From Streptomyces sp. NBC_01217 (lineage in GTDB: Bacteria > Actinomycetota > Actinomycetes > Streptomycetales > Streptomycetaceae): 64,000 nucleotides of DNA. Below the pieces are notes generated by a model. That model saw nothing but the letters and a program-made list of their open reading frames with translations. It was not told where the DNA came from and searched no databases. Shown here in pieces: positions 15,684 to 25,573 of the stretch. Location of the stretch: the NCBI RefSeq assembly GCF_035994185.1, contig NZ_CP108538.1:5743501-5807500 (forward strand). The letters run 5' to 3'. The translations under genes were made by a program, and so were the position numbers. Each line of letters begins with the position of its first letter. Position 1 is the stretch's first letter.

Positions 15684-18600
15684 TCATCGCAGGCCGTACG
15701 CCCGGATGATCTCGTTCTTGACGCTGAAGCCGCTGTCCGTCCCGGCGCTCGCGCGGAGCGAGACGAAGCCGCCGCGCTTCTTGGCCGCCTTGAACGAACC
15801 CGTCCAGTAGCCGTGGGCGCCCTTGCCCAGGGTTACCTTCTGCCAGGTGGCGCCGTCGTCGTAGGAGACGTCCAGCTTCACCTTGGTGACATGGCCCGGC
15901 ACGGCGCCGAGGTTCATCGACACCGGCTTGAGCGAGATCTTCTGGGTCGCATCGGCCCTGATGTCGCCGTGCAGGTCCGACTCCAGCTTGTAGTCCAGGT
16001 TCAGCACCGAGAACGGCTCGAAGAAGTCCGAGTCGACGGTGTCGGACATGAACGTCCACTCGGTGTGGGTGCGCGTCGACAGCCGGAAGACGTCAGCGGG
16101 CCGTTCCACGTCGAGGACGGTGCGGTAGGGCAGGTTGCCCGCAGGCACCTCCACCCACTGCATGTCTCCGCTGACCGGGTTGTCGTGGATCAGCGTGTCG
16201 CCCTGGAAGACCTGCAGATGGGACGGCGTCTCACCCCACGGCAGGTAGCCGCCCAGCCGCATGTTGTCGCTGGCGGAGGCCCATGCCTGCACGTTCCAGG
16301 TCATGTAGTTCTGCCAACGGGAGTTGTACACACCGAAGGACTCGCTCTGGGCGGGCCGGGTCGCCGGAGCGAACCAGTCCAGCCGGGTGGCGCTGCCCCT
16401 GGCGTACGTGTTGTCGCCCGACACCATCGACCACGGCAGGGCTTCGTCGACGCCCTGCGTGTGGAACTCCCTCCAGACCTGGCCCGGGGTCACCCATTCG
16501 GTGCGGGTGCCCGGGTGCCACTCGACGTCGGGGAAGTTGAACGACGGGCTGAGGGTGAAGTCGGACCGGTAGCCCTCCGCCGACTTGCCGTCCGTGGCCG
16601 AGTAGTAGCGGGCATCGATCCGGGCGAGGTCGGCCTTGGTCGGCTTGTAGACCAGGGCCCGGTCCGGCACCCGGCCGGGGTAGTCCCGGGTCAGGTCGTA
16701 GACGAACGGCGTGTACTCGGTCTGCTTCGCGGTCAGCTTCACGTTGCCGGCCTTGGCCATCGCGATGAGGGTCCTGCCCGCGTCGCGGTGCACGGTGGCG
16801 ACCGGGATGGCCGACTCGCCGACGTACTCCATCAGGGCACCGACACCGTCGTTGACCACGATCAGCGCCTTCGCACCGGCCGCGGCCGCGGCCTCGGCGC
16901 GCTCCTGCGGCAAGACCTCGTCGCTGCGCTCGATGACGACGACCTTGCCCTTGGCCCTGACGTTCTTGTACTCGGCCGCCGCGCCGTTGCCCGCGTAGAC
17001 GGCGTCCAGCTTGTCCGTGGTGGTGCCCAGGGCGCTGCCCGCCTGCACCAGCGCCTCGAAGTCGAGCCGACCGCCCGAGGTGCTCAGGCCGAGCTGCGGC
17101 TCGCCCTTGCGCCAGCGGGTGACCAGCATGAACTCGCCCTGCTTCATCTGCTCCGTCGGCGCGACGTAGACGTCGTCGTACGTCGACGGCAGTACGTATG
17201 CGCTGCGGAAGTCCGTGTACGGGTCGAGGCCCTTGTAGTGGACGTTGAAGTCGACCTTGCGCTGGCGGTCCTCGGTGCGCTGCGGTGCCTCGGTCCGCAG
17301 CAGGCGTGCCTTGCTCGCGTCCAGCACCACGTCCATGGAACGGTCCTTGAGCACGGTCTCCGGGTCGACGAGCACGGCCAGACCCGAGCGGTCCGCCTTC
17401 TCGCCCGCCACGTCGACGTACGCCGCGACGGTGTACATGCCGGGTGCCATGCGCATGGTGGTCGAGCCGTCGACGTAGACATTCCACGGCCAGAAGTCGC
17501 CGGCCAGGTTGATCGTGACCCAGCCGGCGGCGGGCTTGCCGTCCCGGCCGACCAGCTTGATGTTCAGGTCGTAGCGCTCCTCCTCCTTGAGCAGCGCCAC
17601 GGACGTGCGGGTCACCGGCTTCCCGGTGGCCGCGTCGGTGGCTGTCACGTAACCGACGTGCCGGCCTGCCGATGCGGCTTGCGGGTCACCGGTCACCGGG
17701 ACGGTGGCAGTGCCGCCCGCCGGGACGGTCACCTTGGCCGCTCCCAGCGTGAACGGGCCGCCGTCGTCGGTCAGCGCCAGGTTCAGCGTGACGTCGGTGG
17801 AACCGGTGTTGGTGAAGGTCAGGTCCTTCTTGACGGCGACGTCGCTCGGCTCGTGCGGCCAGGTGTAGTTGCCGAAGAAGAGCGATCCGGTGGCGCGGAC
17901 CGTGGTGCGCACGGCGGCGGCCACGTCGACACGGCCGGTGCCGACCTCGTACGGCGAGTACCCGTTGTCCAGGCCCTTCGCGGTGCTCATCAGGTGTTCC
18001 TTGAGCTGCGCGCCGGTCCAGTCCGGGTGCTGCTGGGCCAGGATCGCCGCCGCGCCGACCACGTGCGGGGTGGCCATCGAGGTGCCGCTGAGGGTGCGGT
18101 AGAGGCCCTCACCACCGTCGGTCATGTCCTGCGAGCGGGCCGCGGTGATGTCCACCCCGGGCGCCGCGATGTCCGGCTTCATGCCGCCGGAGTAGGCCAG
18201 CGGACCGGTGCTGGAGAAGGACGCGAGCTGGTCCTGCTTGTCCGTGGCGGCCACGGTCAGCGCCGCGGCGGCCGCACCCGGGGCGGAGATGCTCTCCGGG
18301 CCCGCGTTGCCGGCGGCTATGACGAACAGGGTGCCGTACTGCTCGGACAGTGCGTCGACCGTCTGCGACATCGGGTCGCTGCCGTCCGTCGGGTAGGAGT
18401 CGCCGAGGCTCATGTTGACGACGTCCGCACCGGATTCGGCGGCCCACTGCATGCCGGCCATGACCCAGGAGTCCTGGCCGTAGCCCTCCGCGCCGCCGAG
18501 CACCTTGCCGACGAACAGGTCGGCGCCGGGGGCGACACCCTTGTTGTCGCCTCCGGAGGCGGCGCCCGAACCGACGATCGTGCCGGCCACATGCGTGCCG

Positions 18601-19418
18601 TGCCCGTTGACGTCGGTGACGCCCTCACCCGGCACGAAGCTGGTCGTGCCGTCGATCAGGCCGGCGAAGTCGGGGTGGTTGACGTCGATACCGGTGTCGA
18701 GCACCGCGACCTTGACGCCCTTGCCGGTGTAGCCGGCCGCCCAGGCCTCGGGCGCGCCGATCAGCGGCACGCTCTCCTTGAGGTTGGCCTTCACGCGGCC
18801 GTCGAGCCACAGCTTCGCCACACCCGCGCCCAACTTCGCGCTGCCCTGCGGCGCGACGCTGGTCCAGAAGGTGCGGGCCTGCTGCTTCTGGGTGCTGAGC
18901 GCGGCACCGCGGATGCCCTTGAGCTCGCGGGTCAGCTTGCTGCCCCGGGGCGCCGTCGGCTCGACGGCCGAGCGGGACTTCGACTGGGCGTACGTCGCGA
19001 TCAGCGGCACCGCGGCCGACTTCGCGTCGTCGTAGCCCATCTCGATCAGGTCGGTGACGTTGAACAGCCGGCGGTCCAGCTTGTCCGTGCCCAGCAGTGG
19101 CACCGCCTCGTCCGGGATGACGAACAAGTCACCCTTGATCTCCTGGATTTTCACGCCGCCGACGGCGCTGTCCGGCCGGTCGACGTCGGCGCTCTGTTTG
19201 CCGTCGGCCATCGTGGTGACCGTGACGACGTCGCCGGTGACCAGGGTGACCTTGTGGGTCGCCGAGGGCTTGGCGGGAACGGTGGGTTTGCTCGGAGCGG
19301 CTTGTGCGGGTGCTTGCAGAACTGCGAGCCCCGACGCCAGCAGCGGCACCGCGGTGGCGGCCGAGAGCAGCTGCCAGCGTCTGCGCCGCAAGGCGGAAGT
19401 CTGAGAGGGGGAGAACAT
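15684..19418 (-). CDS. Secreted subtilisin-like (S8) serine protease, multidomain
   Basis: A 1244-residue exported protease. A Sec signal peptide (RRRRWQLLSAATAVPLLASG, cut near AQA-APS about residue 41) and an inhibitor-like pro-region precede the catalytic domain. The S8 triad is complete: Asp241 (VAVLDTGID), His273 (NGHGTHVAGTI) and Ser447 (SGTSMATPHV). After about residue 520 come beta-rich modules, then a PA-like segment (KGKVVVIERSDEV, GAKALIVVNDGVGAL) and a C-terminal domain resembling those of large Streptomyces subtilases. It is expected to degrade extracellular protein. No cell-wall anchor is seen. The ATG at 19418 has a good basic signal start. Confidence 0.94.
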   Translation of the reverse strand: MFSPSQTSALRRRRWQLLSAATAVPLLASGLAVLQAPAQAAPSKPTVPAKPSATHKVTLVTGDVVTVTTMADGKQSADVDRPDSAVGGVKIQEIKGDLFVIPDEAVPLLGTDKLDRRLFNVTDLIEMGYDDAKSAAVPLIATYAQSKSRSAVEPTAPRGSKLTRELKGIRGAALSTQKQQARTFWTSVAPQGSAKLGAGVAKLWLDGRVKANLKESVPLIGAPEAWAAGYTGKGVKVAVLDTGIDVNHPDFAGLIDGTTSFVPGEGVTDVNGHGTHVAGTIVGSGAASGGDNKGVAPGADLFVGKVLGGAEGYGQDSWVMAGMQWAAESGADVVNMSLGDSYPTDGSDPMSQTVDALSEQYGTLFVIAAGNAGPESISAPGAAAAALTVAATDKQDQLASFSSTGPLAYSGGMKPDIAAPGVDITAARSQDMTDGGEGLYRTLSGTSMATPHVVGAAAILAQQHPDWTGAQLKEHLMSTAKGLDNGYSPYEVGTGRVDVAAAVRTTVRATGSLFFGNYTWPHEPSDVAVKKDLTFTNTGSTDVTLNLALTDDGGPFTLGAAKVTVPAGGTATVPVTGDPQAASAGRHVGYVTATDAATGKPVTRTSVALLKEEERYDLNIKLVGRDGKPAAGWVTINLAGDFWPWNVYVDGSTTMRMAPGMYTVAAYVDVAGEKADRSGLAVLVDPETVLKDRSMDVVLDASKARLLRTEAPQRTEDRQRKVDFNVHYKGLDPYTDFRSAYVLPSTYDDVYVAPTEQMKQGEFMLVTRWRKGEPQLGLSTSGGRLDFEALVQAGSALGTTTDKLDAVYAGNGAAAEYKNVRAKGKVVVIERSDEVLPQERAEAAAAAGAKALIVVNDGVGALMEYVGESAIPVATVHRDAGRTLIAMAKAGNVKLTAKQTEYTPFVYDLTRDYPGRVPDRALVYKPTKADLARIDARYYSATDGKSAEGYRSDFTLSPSFNFPDVEWHPGTRTEWVTPGQVWREFHTQGVDEALPWSMVSGDNTYARGSATRLDWFAPATRPAQSESFGVYNSRWQNYMTWNVQAWASASDNMRLGGYLPWGETPSHLQVFQGDTLIHDNPVSGDMQWVEVPAGNLPYRTVLDVERPADVFRLSTRTHTEWTFMSDTVDSDFFEPFSVLNLDYKLESDLHGDIRADATQKISLKPVSMNLGAVPGHVTKVKLDVSYDDGATWQKVTLGKGAHGYWTGSFKAAKKRGGFVSLRASAGTDSGFSVKNEIIRAYGLR

Positions 19419-19566
19419 GCCATGGGTCTATCGGCCCGGTGACGCCGACGTGAAGGCATGTTGACGGCAAGTCCTCGCCGTGGCAAGGATTTGTCAGCCG
19501 CAAATCACGTGTATTGGGGCAAGGTTGAGCGTTCCGTGCATGGACGTTCGCGGGCCCGCCCGGGCT

Positions 19567-21657
19567 TCAGCGGGATCCCGCCTGAGGGCGCGCGACCAAC
19601 AGTGCCACGTCGTCGTGGTGTTCCGGGTCGCGCAGTGCGCCCAGGAGCCGGTCGCATGTCTCCTCCAGGGGGCGCGGGGGGCCGTCCAGCAGCTGGAGGA
19701 GTTTGTCCAGGCGCTCGTCGATGGGGCGTTCGCGGGTTTCGACCAGGCCGTCGGTGTAGAGGACGAGCAGATCGCCCTGCCCCAGTTCGATGGTGCTGGC
19801 CTCGAAGGGGACACCGCCCACGCCCAGCGGTACGCAGGTGGGCAGGTCGAGCAGTTCCGGGGGGCAGCCGACGCGTACGAGAACGGGAGGCATGTGTCCT
19901 GCCGTGGCGATGCGGCACTCCCCGCGGCGGGGGTCGTAGACGGCGTAGACGCAGGTCGCGATGTAGTGCTCCAGGCGTGCGGTGGTCTTGTCGAGCTGCT
20001 GGAGCACCTGTGCCGGGTCCAGGTCGAGATCGGCCAGCGTGGACGTCGCCGTGCGCAGGCGGCCCATGGTCGCGGCGGCGTCGATGCCGCTGCCCATCAC
20101 ATCGCCCACCACCAGGGCGGTCCTGTCGCCTTCCAGGGCGATGACATCGAACCAGTCCCCGCCGACCTCGCTGGCGGCCCCCGCGGGTTCGTAACGGGAG
20201 GCGACGTCCAGGCCCTCGTGGCGCGGCGGGTGGTCCGGAAGGAGGCTGCGCTGGAGGGTGACCGCGATGTTGCGCACGCTCTGGAACCAGCGCGCGTTGT
20301 CGATGCACACCGCGGCGCGCGCGGCGAGCTCACCGGCCAGGGTGGCGTCGTCCTCGTCGAAGGGCACCGGGTTGCGGGCACGGATGAGGTCCACGGCGCC
20401 GAGGACCTCACCGCGGGCGATCAGGGGGACCGCGAGATACGAGTGGACCCCGGCCTCGGCCAGAACGGCGGCGGCAGCGGGGTCACGGGCGATACGGGGC
20501 AGATCCTGATCGGTCACGTGCGGCACCAGCACCGGCCGGCCCGTGTGTACGCACTGCGTGATCAGACGGTCGGCGCCATAAGCGGCCAGGTCCCCGGGCC
20601 GGTCGGCCGCACCGGCGACCGGGGTGGGATAGGCGGCCACGACGGCGAGGGCGCGGAAGAGCTCCGGACCGGTCGCGGGCGCGGCCGAACGGCGCAGGGC
20701 CAGGATGGAGTCGAGCACATCCACCGCGACCACGTCGGCGAGGTCCGGCACCGTGGCCTCGGCCAGCTCCCGGGCGGTCCGCTCCACCTCCAGCGTCGTG
20801 CCGATACAGGCGGAAGCTCTGGCGATGAGGGCGAGGCGCCGCCGGGCCCGCGCGGCCTCGGTGGCCGCACGGTGCCGCTCGGTGATGTCCACGATCGAGG
20901 CGGCCACGCCGAGCACCCGCCCGGCGCGGTCCTCCAGCCGGTAGTACGAGGTGGACCAGGCGTGCTCCGTAAGGGGGTCGGCGAGGGTGCGGCCGACGAC
21001 GTACCGGTCCAGGACGGGCGTTCCCGTGGCCAGGACATCGCGCATCACGGATTCGATGGCTTTGGTGTCCAGGAAGGGCAGGGCGTCATGGACGGTCCGG
21101 CCGACGTGGTCGGCTGCGGGCAGGCCGTTGATACGGGCCAGGGCCGGGTTGACGGTCACGTACCGCAGATCGGTGTCCATGACCTTGAGCCCGATCGGGG
21201 ACTGCGACACCAGCCGCTCGGACAGCGCCAGCTCGGTCTCGACCTGCTGGAGGGTGGCGTGGTCGATCGCGATGCCCAGGGCGTACACGTCTCCGAGGAT
21301 GTCCGTCAGCCGCATGTTGCGGAACTCCACCAGCCGGGTGCCTCCGCCCTTGAGCCGGATGGGGAAGGCGCCGGCCCAGCTCTGGCCCGTCTCCATCACC
21401 TCGGCGAACAGCCCGCCCACCAGATCCAGGTGCTCCTCGTGCACCATCAGCTGCGCCGCGTACCGGCCGAGAGCCTCCTGGGCGGTGTAGCCGAACAGCT
21501 CCTCGGCCTGCGGGCTCCAGAACACGATCCGCCCGTCGCCGTCCAGTACCACCGCGGCGACGGTCAGCAGATCCAGCAACCCGCCCGGGAGCGAACGCTC
21601 GGGGAACAGCCTGCCGATGCCGGCCATGCCGGCCCGGAAGGATTCGGCACCGTCCAT
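19567..21657 (-). CDS. PAS-GAF-SpoIIE protein phosphatase
   Basis: A 696-residue PP2C/SpoIIE-type regulator. Two PAS-like domains lie at residues about 20-130 (VLDGDGRIVFWSPQAEELFG) and 150-270 (VMDTDLRYVTVNPALARING). A GAF domain covers about 300-450, and the SpoIIE phosphatase is at about 465-690 with GGDWFDVIALEG, VVGDVMGSGIDAAA, YTDGLVETR and HHDDVALL. The metal-binding Asp residues are in place, so it should dephosphorylate an anti-anti-sigma factor. No ATPase domain is attached. GGAGGGA upstream fixes ATG 21657 over a longer frame. Divergent from the permease-SpoIIE gene. Confidence 0.92.
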   Translation of the reverse strand: MDGAESFRAGMAGIGRLFPERSLPGGLLDLLTVAAVVLDGDGRIVFWSPQAEELFGYTAQEALGRYAAQLMVHEEHLDLVGGLFAEVMETGQSWAGAFPIRLKGGGTRLVEFRNMRLTDILGDVYALGIAIDHATLQQVETELALSERLVSQSPIGLKVMDTDLRYVTVNPALARINGLPAADHVGRTVHDALPFLDTKAIESVMRDVLATGTPVLDRYVVGRTLADPLTEHAWSTSYYRLEDRAGRVLGVAASIVDITERHRAATEAARARRRLALIARASACIGTTLEVERTARELAEATVPDLADVVAVDVLDSILALRRSAAPATGPELFRALAVVAAYPTPVAGAADRPGDLAAYGADRLITQCVHTGRPVLVPHVTDQDLPRIARDPAAAAVLAEAGVHSYLAVPLIARGEVLGAVDLIRARNPVPFDEDDATLAGELAARAAVCIDNARWFQSVRNIAVTLQRSLLPDHPPRHEGLDVASRYEPAGAASEVGGDWFDVIALEGDRTALVVGDVMGSGIDAAATMGRLRTATSTLADLDLDPAQVLQQLDKTTARLEHYIATCVYAVYDPRRGECRIATAGHMPPVLVRVGCPPELLDLPTCVPLGVGGVPFEASTIELGQGDLLVLYTDGLVETRERPIDERLDKLLQLLDGPPRPLEETCDRLLGALRDPEHHDDVALLVARPQAGSR

Positions 21658-21700
21658 GCAGGGCACTCCCTCCGAACTGCCGACCGAGGCGGGACCTCCT

Positions 21701-21732
21701 GCCGGCCTTCGCATGCGCCGGCCTTCGCATGC
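21701..21732. repeat. 16-base perfect tandem duplication
   Basis: GCCGGCCTTCGCATGC occurs twice head to tail (21701-21716 and 21717-21732) in the shared promoter region of the two divergent SpoIIE genes. It lies 44-75 bases upstream of the minus-strand start. It may be a regulator site or a slippage product. Confidence 0.8.
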
Positions 21733-21938
21733 GCCTCCTTGCAGCTGTGGATACCCCCATACTCCCCCGGGCCCCGCCGGTGTCCCACCGCAGGACACCG
21801 CGCGGTCCAGTGCCACCGGCATACCACCGGTCCTGCAGGGCAGCGGCGTGGATCATCCAGCCGAGTCTCCCGTGGCACGCCTCCCCGCCTGCGGTGAAAA
21901 TGGTGATCCGAAGGCAAACAAGGAGGTTGGTATCCGGT

Positions 21939-24632
21939 GTGAAGCTCTCCCGTAGCCGTGCTGCGTCCGACGCGCGGCTCGCGCTCGGCTCGGGCGCGGG
22001 TAGGAAAGGGCTCAAGTCCGGTGCCCTGGGACTGTGGTCCTCCGTTGCCATCGGCCTGGCGTCCACCGCACCGGCGTACAGCCTCGCGGCCACGCTCGGC
22101 CTCATCGTGGCGGCCGTCGGCCCGCAGGCCCCGATCATCACGATGCTGGCCTTCGTCCCGATGCTGCTGATCGCGTACGCCTACAAGGAACTCAACGCGA
22201 GCAACGCCGACTGCGGGACCACCTTCACCTGGGCGAGCCGTGCCTTCGGTCCACGTACCGGCTGGATGGGCGGCTGGGGCATCATCGTCGCCGACGTCAT
22301 CGTGATGTCGAACCTCGCCGAGATCGCCGGCATCTACGGCTTCCGGCTCCTGGGCTACGACTCACTCACGGAAAGCAGGGTGTGGACCACCGTCGCAGGC
22401 GTCGTCTGGATCGCCGTGATGACCGTGATCTGCTACATCGGCATCGAGATCTCGGCCGCTGTTCAGCGCTGGCTGCTGTTCATCGAGGTGGCCGTACTGA
22501 TGCTGTTCGCCGTCGCCGCCCTGGTCAGGGTCTACGCCAGCGATCCGGCGATGTCGATCCATGTCTCCGTCTCCTGGTTCAACCCCTTCCGCGTGCCCTC
22601 GGCCGAAGCGCTGACCTCGGGCATCCTCGCCGCCGTCTTCATCTACTGGGGCTGGGACACCGCCGTCACGGTCAACGAGGAGACCGCGGACAGCACGCGC
22701 ATCCCCGGGCGCGCCGCCGTCATCTCCGTGATGCTCCTGCTGATCCTCTACGCCCTGGTCGCCACCTCGGCACAGGCCTTCGCCGGAGTCGGATCCGCCG
22801 GAATCGGGCTGGGCAACGAGGAGAACGCGGCCGATGTGCTCTCGGGCCTGGGCGATGCCGTCTTCGGCAGCGAGGGCGTCGGGCCCGCCCTTTCCAAGCT
22901 GCTGATCCTCATGGTGCTGACCTCCGCGGTGGCCTCCACCCAGACCACCATTCTCCCGATGGCCCGGACCGTCTTCTCCATGGCCGCGCACAAGGCCATC
23001 CCGTCCCGGTTCGCCCGAGTGCACCGCAGATACCTCACCCCGACCTGGTCGACCATCAGCCTGGGTCTGGCCTCCATCGGCTTCTTCGTCCTGCTGACGG
23101 TGATCAGCCGCGACGTCCTGGCCGACTCCATCGGGTCGGTCGGCCTCGCGATCGCCTTCTACTACGGCCTCACCGGCTTCGCCTGCGTCTGGTACTTCCG
23201 CAGGGTGCTCACCCGCAGCCGCAGGGACTTCCTGTTCAAGGGCCTGCTGCCGGGTCTGGGCGCGCTGACGATGCTCTTCCTCTTCGTCTACGCCGCCTTC
23301 GTCGTCTACGCCGACCCCGAATACGGCGCGACCTTCATCGACCTGCCGCTCATCGGACGGACGGGTGGGGTGACCGTCATCGGCCTCGGATTCCTGCTGC
23401 TCGGCGTCGCACTGATGCTGGTCGTCACGCGCGAGCACACCGCGGCCCTCAGGCTTCAGCGCGACCTGCTGCCCCACCGGCTGCCGCAGCGGACCGCCGT
23501 CGAGATCGCGAGCCGCTACGTGCCCGCCGACAGCCGGTCCGGGGTGGGCGGTGACTGGTTCGACGTCATCCCGCTGTCGGGTACGCGCGTCGGCCTGGTG
23601 GTCGGGGAGGTGATCGGCCACGGACTGCTCGCCGCCGCCACCATGGGGCGCCTGCGTTCCGGCGTCCGCATCCTCGCCCGACTCGACCTCGCCCCGGACG
23701 AGCTCCTCTCGCGCCTGGACGACCTGGTCGGCCAGACGGCCACGGAGCAGGCGGCCGCTCAGGGCACGGGCGGCGCGCGGCCCCGGGAGGACGAAGCCCT
23801 GGGGGTGACGTGCCTGTACGCGGTGTACGACCCGGTGTCGGGGCAGTGCAGCATGGTGCGGGCCGGCCATCCGCTGGCCGCGGTCGTCCTGCCGGACAGC
23901 GGCGTCGCCACGTATCCGGAGCTCCCGTCGGGCCCCCCGCTGGGACTGGGCGGTCTGCCCTACGAGGCCACGGAATTCCAGCTGCCGCAGGGCAGCCTTC
24001 TCGCCTTCTTCACCGACGGCCTCGTCCAGGCGGCCGGTGAGGACATCGACGTCGGACTCGGTGTGCTCGCCGACATCCTCGTCCAGTCCCGGCGTCCCCT
24101 GCAAGAACTCTGTGACCGCGCGGTCGCGACCATGGTGCCGGGGCCGGCGAACGACGACGCGGTCCTGCTCCTCGTACGCACACGGATGCTCGACGTCCAC
24201 CAGGTGGCCGTGTGGGAGCTGCCCGCGGAGCCGGAGGTGGTCGCCCGCGCCCGCGGCCTGGCCCTGGGGCAACTCGGAACATGGGGGCTGGACGAGCTGT
24301 CGTTCACCACCGAACTCATTGTCAGCGAGCTGGTCACCAACGCCATCCGTTACGCCGCCGGGCCGATCCACGTCCGGCTCATCCGCGACCAGACTCTTAT
24401 CTGCGAGGTCTCCGACACCGGGCACACCTCACCCCATCTGCGCCATGCCGCCACCGACGACGAGAGCGGCCGCGGCCTGTTCATCGTCGCCCAGATGGCG
24501 CAGCGGTGGGGCACGCGCTACACGCGCACCGGCAAGACCATCTGGGTGGAGCAGGCCCTGCCGGACGAGGGCGGGGGCGGGGACCGCCCGGCCGGGCGTA
24601 CCGGAAGTGCCGACGGCCCCGGCCCCGCGTAG
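21939..24632 (+). CDS. APC amino-acid permease fused to SpoIIE phosphatase and GHKL ATPase
   Basis: An 897-residue three-part fusion. Residues about 20-500 form an APC-superfamily permease (LWSSVAIGLASTAPAYSLAA at its start, about 12 spans). Residues about 505-745 form a SpoIIE phosphatase (VGGDWFDVIPLSG, FTDGLVQAAGED, NDDAVLLLV). One metal-site Asp is changed to Glu: VVGEVIGHG instead of VVGDVxGHG. Residues about 755-880 are an anti-sigma-type HATPase (VSELVTNAIRYA, DTGHTSP, GRGLFIVAQMAQRWG). Start: GTG 21939 after AGGAGG at 21921. The likely role is a transporter or solute sensor that signals through partner switching; the fusion is seen, the role is inferred. Confidence 0.92.
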   Translation: MKLSRSRAASDARLALGSGAGRKGLKSGALGLWSSVAIGLASTAPAYSLAATLGLIVAAVGPQAPIITMLAFVPMLLIAYAYKELNASNADCGTTFTWASRAFGPRTGWMGGWGIIVADVIVMSNLAEIAGIYGFRLLGYDSLTESRVWTTVAGVVWIAVMTVICYIGIEISAAVQRWLLFIEVAVLMLFAVAALVRVYASDPAMSIHVSVSWFNPFRVPSAEALTSGILAAVFIYWGWDTAVTVNEETADSTRIPGRAAVISVMLLLILYALVATSAQAFAGVGSAGIGLGNEENAADVLSGLGDAVFGSEGVGPALSKLLILMVLTSAVASTQTTILPMARTVFSMAAHKAIPSRFARVHRRYLTPTWSTISLGLASIGFFVLLTVISRDVLADSIGSVGLAIAFYYGLTGFACVWYFRRVLTRSRRDFLFKGLLPGLGALTMLFLFVYAAFVVYADPEYGATFIDLPLIGRTGGVTVIGLGFLLLGVALMLVVTREHTAALRLQRDLLPHRLPQRTAVEIASRYVPADSRSGVGGDWFDVIPLSGTRVGLVVGEVIGHGLLAAATMGRLRSGVRILARLDLAPDELLSRLDDLVGQTATEQAAAQGTGGARPREDEALGVTCLYAVYDPVSGQCSMVRAGHPLAAVVLPDSGVATYPELPSGPPLGLGGLPYEATEFQLPQGSLLAFFTDGLVQAAGEDIDVGLGVLADILVQSRRPLQELCDRAVATMVPGPANDDAVLLLVRTRMLDVHQVAVWELPAEPEVVARARGLALGQLGTWGLDELSFTTELIVSELVTNAIRYAAGPIHVRLIRDQTLICEVSDTGHTSPHLRHAATDDESGRGLFIVAQMAQRWGTRYTRTGKTIWVEQALPDEGGGGDRPAGRTGSADGPGPA

Positions 24633-24688
24633 CGTAGTCATCGACTACGCACAGTGGTTGTCGGTTCCTGGACCCGCGGAGGTCGGTC

Positions 24689-25558
24689 GTGAAGCTCGGC
24701 CTGCACTACTGGAACTACTCGACACCGTCCGACCCCGCGCTCATCGCGCCCACGCTCGCGGAGTCGGTACGGATCGCCGAACAGGCGGGGATCTCGTCGT
24801 TCACCGTGATGGACCACTACTTCCAGATGGACACCGGGCAGACCGTCGCCGACGAGCCGATGCTGGAGGGGTACACCACGCTCGGCTACGTGGCGGCGCT
24901 GAGCGAGCGGATGACGCTCGGCCTGATGGTCACGGGGGTGATGTATCGGCACCCCGGTCTGTTGGCGAAGATCGTCACCAGCCTCGATGTGCTGTCGCGC
25001 GGCAGGGCCAGGTTGGGCATCGGCGCCTCCTGGTACGAGCGGGAGCAGTACGGGCTCGGCGTGCCGGTCGTTCCGGTCGCCGAGCGGTTCGAGCGGCTGG
25101 AGGAGACGATCCTGATCTGCCTCCAGATGTGGAGCGACGACAACGGCCCGTTCCGGGGCCGTCACTACCAGCTCGCCGAGACGCTCTGCGTACCCGAGCC
25201 GATCGGTGAGCGCCCGCCGATCATGATCGGCGGCGGGGGAGAGAGGAAGACCCTGCTCCTGGCCGCCCGGTACGCGGACGCCTGCAATCTGTTCGCCACC
25301 GACCAGGACGAAGTGGCCCACAAGCTCGATGTGCTGCGCGCGCACTGCGACGCGGAGGACCGCGACTACGACGCCATCGCGAAGACCGTGATGTACAACG
25401 GCCCGGTGCTGGCCAGGCCGGACGCCTTCCTCGCCGACGCGGAGGCGTACGCGGGCCTGGGCATCAGCGAGATCCAGGTGCTGCCGGACCGGCACCCGGT
25501 CAGCTTCACCCACCAGATCGCCGAACGCATCACACCCGCCCTAGGCACGATCGGGTAG
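24689..25558 (+). CDS. LLM-class F420-dependent oxidoreductase
   Basis: A 289-residue luciferase-like monooxygenase-family protein, by the size and motifs of the F420-dependent group (KLGLHYWNYS, SSFTVMDHYFQM, YTTLGYVAALSERMTLG, RARLGIGASWYEREQYGLG, RPPIMIGGGGERKTLLLAAR). It should fold as a TIM barrel binding reduced F420. Substrate unknown. GGAGG just before supports the GTG at 24689. It starts 56 bases after the permease fusion on the same strand, possibly co-transcribed. Confidence 0.9.
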   Translation: MKLGLHYWNYSTPSDPALIAPTLAESVRIAEQAGISSFTVMDHYFQMDTGQTVADEPMLEGYTTLGYVAALSERMTLGLMVTGVMYRHPGLLAKIVTSLDVLSRGRARLGIGASWYEREQYGLGVPVVPVAERFERLEETILICLQMWSDDNGPFRGRHYQLAETLCVPEPIGERPPIMIGGGGERKTLLLAARYADACNLFATDQDEVAHKLDVLRAHCDAEDRDYDAIAKTVMYNGPVLARPDAFLADAEAYAGLGISEIQVLPDRHPVSFTHQIAERITPALGTIG

Positions 25559-25573
25559 TCCGGACGGGTGCCG

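Noticed and set aside
15633..19442. 1269-codon plus frame opposite the subtilase gene
   Set aside because: Antisense shadow of the protease; composition is Arg/Val/Gly/His repeats without a domain.
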